From assembly GCF_000504285.1 (NCBI RefSeq), contig NZ_KI632511.1, positions 8,662,154 through 8,726,153 on the forward strand: a stretch of DNA of 64,000 nt, in the 5' to 3' direction. The position numbers and the translations under genes are program-made. The stretch is from Actinospica robiniae DSM 44927. GTDB lineage: Bacteria > Actinomycetota > Actinomycetes > Streptomycetales > Catenulisporaceae. Under the pieces are notes generated by a model. It saw nothing but the letters and a program-made list of their open reading frames with translations, did not search any database and was not told the origin of the DNA. This document shows positions 61,134-64,000 of this stretch, in pieces (position 1 is the stretch's first letter; each line of letters opens with the position of its first letter).

Positions 61134-61922
61134 TCACGCCACGGTGCGGTAGTGCGTGGTCAGCCGCCGATCCTCGTCGAGGATGTGGAAGGCGAGTGCC
61201 GGCGGCTGGTCGAGATGGACGAAGTCGTTCCCGGAGGTGGGATTCTCCCAGGGCAGCCGCAGCGTGGAGACCACGCCGGGCGCCACCAGCAGCGGGCGGT
61301 CGGCGAACATGGTGGCGGCCGCGGTGTGGGCGTGGCCGCAGAGGTAGCCGGCGATGTTCGGGTACTGCTCCCCGAGCGCGGCGAGACGTTCCGCCCCGAA
61401 CTGCCGCATGACATCCATGAACGGGATGTGCAGCGGCTGCGGCGGGTGGTGGAAGGCGACGAGCACCGGCACGTCCGGCTCGGTGCGGTGCAGCACCGTC
61501 TCGAGCCAGTCCAGGGTCTCCGCGTCGAGGTAGCCGTCGTTCTTGCCCGGCACCGAGGAGTCGCAGGCCGCGATGACGCAGCCGTCGAGGCGCAGCACCT
61601 GGTTGATCGGCGCCACGTCGGACGAGCCGGCGACCTCGGTCCGCAGGAAGTGGCGGCGGAAGGCGGCGCGCTCGTCGTGGTTGCCGGGGCAGACCAGGGT
61701 CGGGTGCCGGCTCTCCAGCAGCTCCCGGGCCGAGTCGTACTCGGCCGGCTCGCCGTGGTCCGCGATGTCACCGGTGACCACGACGGCGTCGAGGTCGTAG
61801 GGCAGGTCGTCGAGGTAGTCCAGCACCGCCCGGGCCCGCCGGATGCTGCGCACGCCCTCCGGCGTGTCCTGCCCGACGTGGTCGATGTGGACGTCGCTGA
61901 CATGCGCGATGACGATGGACAA
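61134..61922 (-). CDS. Calcineurin-like metallophosphoesterase (CpdA type)
   Basis: 262 aa from TTG 61922 (GGAAGG upstream). Metal-site motifs are all present in order: DVHIDH (10-15), GDIADHG, GNHDE, HHPP and CGHAHTA. This fits class III cyclic-nucleotide phosphodiesterases, but substrate cannot be told from sequence. Confidence 0.9.
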   Translation of the reverse strand: MSIVIAHVSDVHIDHVGQDTPEGVRSIRRARAVLDYLDDLPYDLDAVVVTGDIADHGEPAEYDSARELLESRHPTLVCPGNHDERAAFRRHFLRTEVAGSSDVAPINQVLRLDGCVIAACDSSVPGKNDGYLDAETLDWLETVLHRTEPDVPVLVAFHHPPQPLHIPFMDVMRQFGAERLAALGEQYPNIAGYLCGHAHTAAATMFADRPLLVAPGVVSTLRLPWENPTSGNDFVHLDQPPALAFHILDEDRRLTTHYRTVA

Positions 61923-62103
61923 GATCCAGGACCTTCCCGAGACGTGAAATGACCGCGTGGCCACGCTACCGGCCCGCGCGCGGGCGTGCCGAGGCTTTCC
62001 ATCGCGCCGGTGACCTGGCCCGCAAATGCCGGTGCGGGTACCCGGACCGGCTTTGTACAATGCCCTTTTCAGCGTCACGGCCGCTGCCTTCCGGGAGGGC
62101 GAT

Positions 62104-62760
62104 ATGGGCACGATCCTGGTCGCCGGGCTGCTCGCCGGGTTCGGCATCGCGGTGCAGGTCGGCGCGATCACCGTGCTCATCATGAGCCTGTCCGCGAACC
62201 ATTCGCTGCGTACCGGGTTGGCCGCGGGGATGGGCACGGCCACCGCGGACGGCCTCTACGCGCTGCTCGCGACCACGGCCGGAGCGGGGGTGGCCGCACT
62301 GCTGCGGCCGATCGCCGGGCCGATGCGGTGGATCGCGGCGGCCGTGCTCGTGCTGATCGCGGTCCGGGGCGTCACCGTCGCGCTGCGGACGCGCCGCACC
62401 GACGCGGCCACGGTCTCAGCGGACGAAACCGAGTCGGCCGGCGAGGCCACGGCGGAACCGGCCCGGCGCCCGCTCGGGGCGTACTTCCAGGTGCTCGGCC
62501 TCACCATTCTCAATCCCCTGACGATCATCTACTTCTCGGTGCTGGTGCTCGGCCTGCACAACGGCAGCTCGTGGAGTATCGCCGACGCGGCCGTCTTCGT
62601 GCTCGCCACGGTCGCCGCCTCCGCCTGCTGGCAATCGGTGCTCGCGCTGGGCGGCGCGCTGATCGGGCGCGCGCTGACCGGACCGCGCGGACGGCTCGGC
62701 TCCGCGCTCGTCGGGAACGCGGTCATCGCCGTGCTCGCCGTGCATCTTCTGGTCGGCTGA
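62104..62760 (+). CDS. LysE/RhtB-family exporter
   Basis: 218 aa from ATG 62104 with GGGAGGG 6 nt upstream. Six hydrophobic segments, with the family's N-terminal GxxxAxxxGxI pattern (AGFGIAVQVGAITVLIM), SLRTGLAAGMGTATADGLYALLA and the second-half LTILNPLTIIYF. Proton-driven efflux of amino acids or small metabolites is the usual role. Confidence 0.85.
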   Translation: MGTILVAGLLAGFGIAVQVGAITVLIMSLSANHSLRTGLAAGMGTATADGLYALLATTAGAGVAALLRPIAGPMRWIAAAVLVLIAVRGVTVALRTRRTDAATVSADETESAGEATAEPARRPLGAYFQVLGLTILNPLTIIYFSVLVLGLHNGSSWSIADAAVFVLATVAASACWQSVLALGGALIGRALTGPRGRLGSALVGNAVIAVLAVHLLVG

Positions 62761-62783
62761 CCGCTCGCACTGCACTGAATTCA

Positions 62784-62885
62784 TCGAAGCGCTTCGAATC
62801 TCGTCGATGCCCGTCGATCAGTATGTTCGTGCCGGTATTCGGTTGACAGGGCTCAGCGCGCGGTGGCAGTTTCGAAGCGCTTCGA
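62784..62885. promoter_or_regulatory. Two perfect TCGAAGCGCTTCGA operators
   Basis: The 14-bp palindrome TCGAAGCGCTTCGA occurs at 62784-62797 and 62872-62885, 88 bp apart, with TTGACA (-35-like) at 62843-62848 between them. The central CG and the arms match LacI/GalR-family operators. They sit just before the ABC exporter gene, so that gene is probably sugar-regulated. The repressor is not in the window. Confidence 0.65.
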
Positions 62886-62898
62886 TCGCTGCGGTCGA

Positions 62899-64000
62899 GT
62901 GCCCGTCGAGAGTGAGGCGCGAGTCTTGGCCCGATCCGAAGAACAGCGCGAGATGTTGCACCTACGCCGGCAGCTGCTCGGGCTGCTGCGTGACGGCGGT
63001 TGGTTCGCCACGGCGCTTTTCAGCGTGATCCAGCTGGTGCAGACCGTCCTCCCGGCCCTGACCGCGCTGGCCACTGCCGCCGTCGTCGACAGCGTCGGGC
63101 GCACTTCCTCGGGCAGCGTCTCGAGGGTCGTCGCGCCGCTGGCTCTGCTCGCCTCGACGCTGATCGCCGCGCAGGTGCTCATGGCGATCCAGATGCCCAC
63201 GATGCTGATCGTGCAGAGCCGCATCGACGTCGCCTACCGGGAACGGCTCGCCGGTCTCACTTCGCAGTCCGACACCATCACCGTGCTCGAACAGCCCGCC
63301 GTGCAGGACCTGATCGCCACCGCGAACGCCGAACCGAGCACGTGGATCGAGAAGACGCCCGGGCAGGGCGCCACCTCCCAGCTGATGCTGATGGTGCGTT
63401 ACCTCGGCCTGATCTCCTCCGCGCTGGTGCTCGTCCGCTTCTCCTGGTGGCTGGTGCCGCTGCTGGTCCTCCCGGCGTTCGCCTACCGCGCGCTCGCCCT
63501 GCGTCAATGGCTCAACCACTTCCGGATCTGGGCCGCCGGGATCAACCACCACCGGCGCTACCAGTACTGGAGCAAGCTGGCCTTCGCCCCCTCGGAGGGC
63601 AAGGAGATCCGCGTGTTCGGCCTCGACGACTGGATCTCGCGCACCGGCCAGACCCACAGCCTCACCCACATGCGGCCGGTCTGGGCGGACGACTACCGGG
63701 CCGCGCGGGCCAAATGGCTCCAGTCGGCGCTCCTGTTCGTGCCGCTGCTGATCGCGTTCCTGGCCGTGTGCGTGCAGACCGAACACGGCCGGACCAGCCT
63801 CGCCACCGAGACCGTCGTGCTCACGGCCGCGTGGGCGACCTTCCAGGGGATCGGCTACACCTTCGACTCGATCAACGTCCAGGGCGTCGTCCCCGTGATG
63901 CGCGCGTACAACAAGCTCGCCGGCGCGCTCACCGACACCCGCCGGGAACCGGCCGACGCGCCGGCCCTGACGAAGACGCCGACGCTCACTTTCGAAAAGG
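62899..64000 (+). CDS. ABC transporter transmembrane protein (cut by window edge)
   Basis: Open from GTG 62899 to the right edge (about 367 codons seen); TTG 62926 and ATG 62952 are other possible starts. The six-helix export-type membrane domain is recognisable (FSVIQLVQTVLPALTALATA, RVVAPLALLASTLIAAQVLM, ALVLVRFSWWLVPLLVLPAF) with the long coupling region KLAFAPSEGKEIRVFGLDDW. The ATPase half lies beyond 64000. Likely a fused exporter controlled by the LacI-type operators upstream. Confidence 0.8.
   Translation, partial: MPVESEARVLARSEEQREMLHLRRQLLGLLRDGGWFATALFSVIQLVQTVLPALTALATAAVVDSVGRTSSGSVSRVVAPLALLASTLIAAQVLMAIQMPTMLIVQSRIDVAYRERLAGLTSQSDTITVLEQPAVQDLIATANAEPSTWIEKTPGQGATSQLMLMVRYLGLISSALVLVRFSWWLVPLLVLPAFAYRALALRQWLNHFRIWAAGINHHRRYQYWSKLAFAPSEGKEIRVFGLDDWISRTGQTHSLTHMRPVWADDYRAARAKWLQSALLFVPLLIAFLAVCVQTEHGRTSLATETVVLTAAWATFQGIGYTFDSINVQGVVPVMRAYNKLAGALTDTRREPADAPALTKTPTLTFEK

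Overview
This is a high-GC stretch of a chromosome that looks like a filamentous actinobacterium. The signs are GC-rich third codon positions, many GTG and TTG starts, a class II tRNA-Leu, two-component and ABC genes of the actinobacterial type, a conjugative element with a serine recombinase, and large secreted glycosidases carrying CBM13, CBM35/CBM6-like and F5/8C modules. I cannot assign a genus from sequence alone.

Layout. Positions 1-13.8 kb look like an integrated mobile element. It holds a type IV secretion membrane protein cut by the left edge, a VirB2-like pilin, an HTH regulator, a control region with three 18-bp direct repeats, a DNA methyltransferase with a partner gene, a tyrosine recombinase/XRE/zinc-ribbon recombinase module, small accessory genes (one broken), and a serine recombinase whose 3' end runs into tRNA-Leu(GAG). 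Positions 14-25.9 kb are chromosomal genes: GrpB-like protein, DUF4097-like protein, a DesK/NarL two-component pair, a MacB/FtsX-type ABC pair, an SRPBCC protein, a decayed cytochrome P450, a secreted protein, a short second Rho factor and a LuxR-type regulator.

Positions 26-51 kb are the core of the window. A PUFA-synthase-type iterative polyketide/fatty acid synthase is encoded as KS-MAT-ACP, KR-DH, KS-CLF-AT-DH-DH-DH and PfaD enoyl reductase. Inside it, on the opposite strand, sit a protein strikingly like animal cyclooxygenase (prostaglandin H synthase) and an unusual cytochrome P450. A serine lipase/esterase, a fatty acyl-AMP ligase, a free ACP, a PlsB-type acyltransferase, a HAD-PlsC fusion and a WS/DGAT follow. 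Read together, the genes could make a polyunsaturated acyl chain, store it in glycerolipid, release it by lipase, and oxygenate and rearrange it by the COX-like enzyme and the P450. That is the logic of the animal arachidonate cascade in one bacterial cluster. The gene content and catalytic residues are seen directly; the pathway and its products are inference.

Positions 51-64 kb hold a toxin-antitoxin pair, two divergent GH28 pectinase-like enzymes that share a 558-bp inverted duplication of their CBM13 region, a GH87-like alpha-1,3-glucanase, a GH25-like protein, a STAS protein, a metallophosphoesterase, a LysE-type exporter, and an ABC exporter cut by the right edge behind two LacI-type operators.
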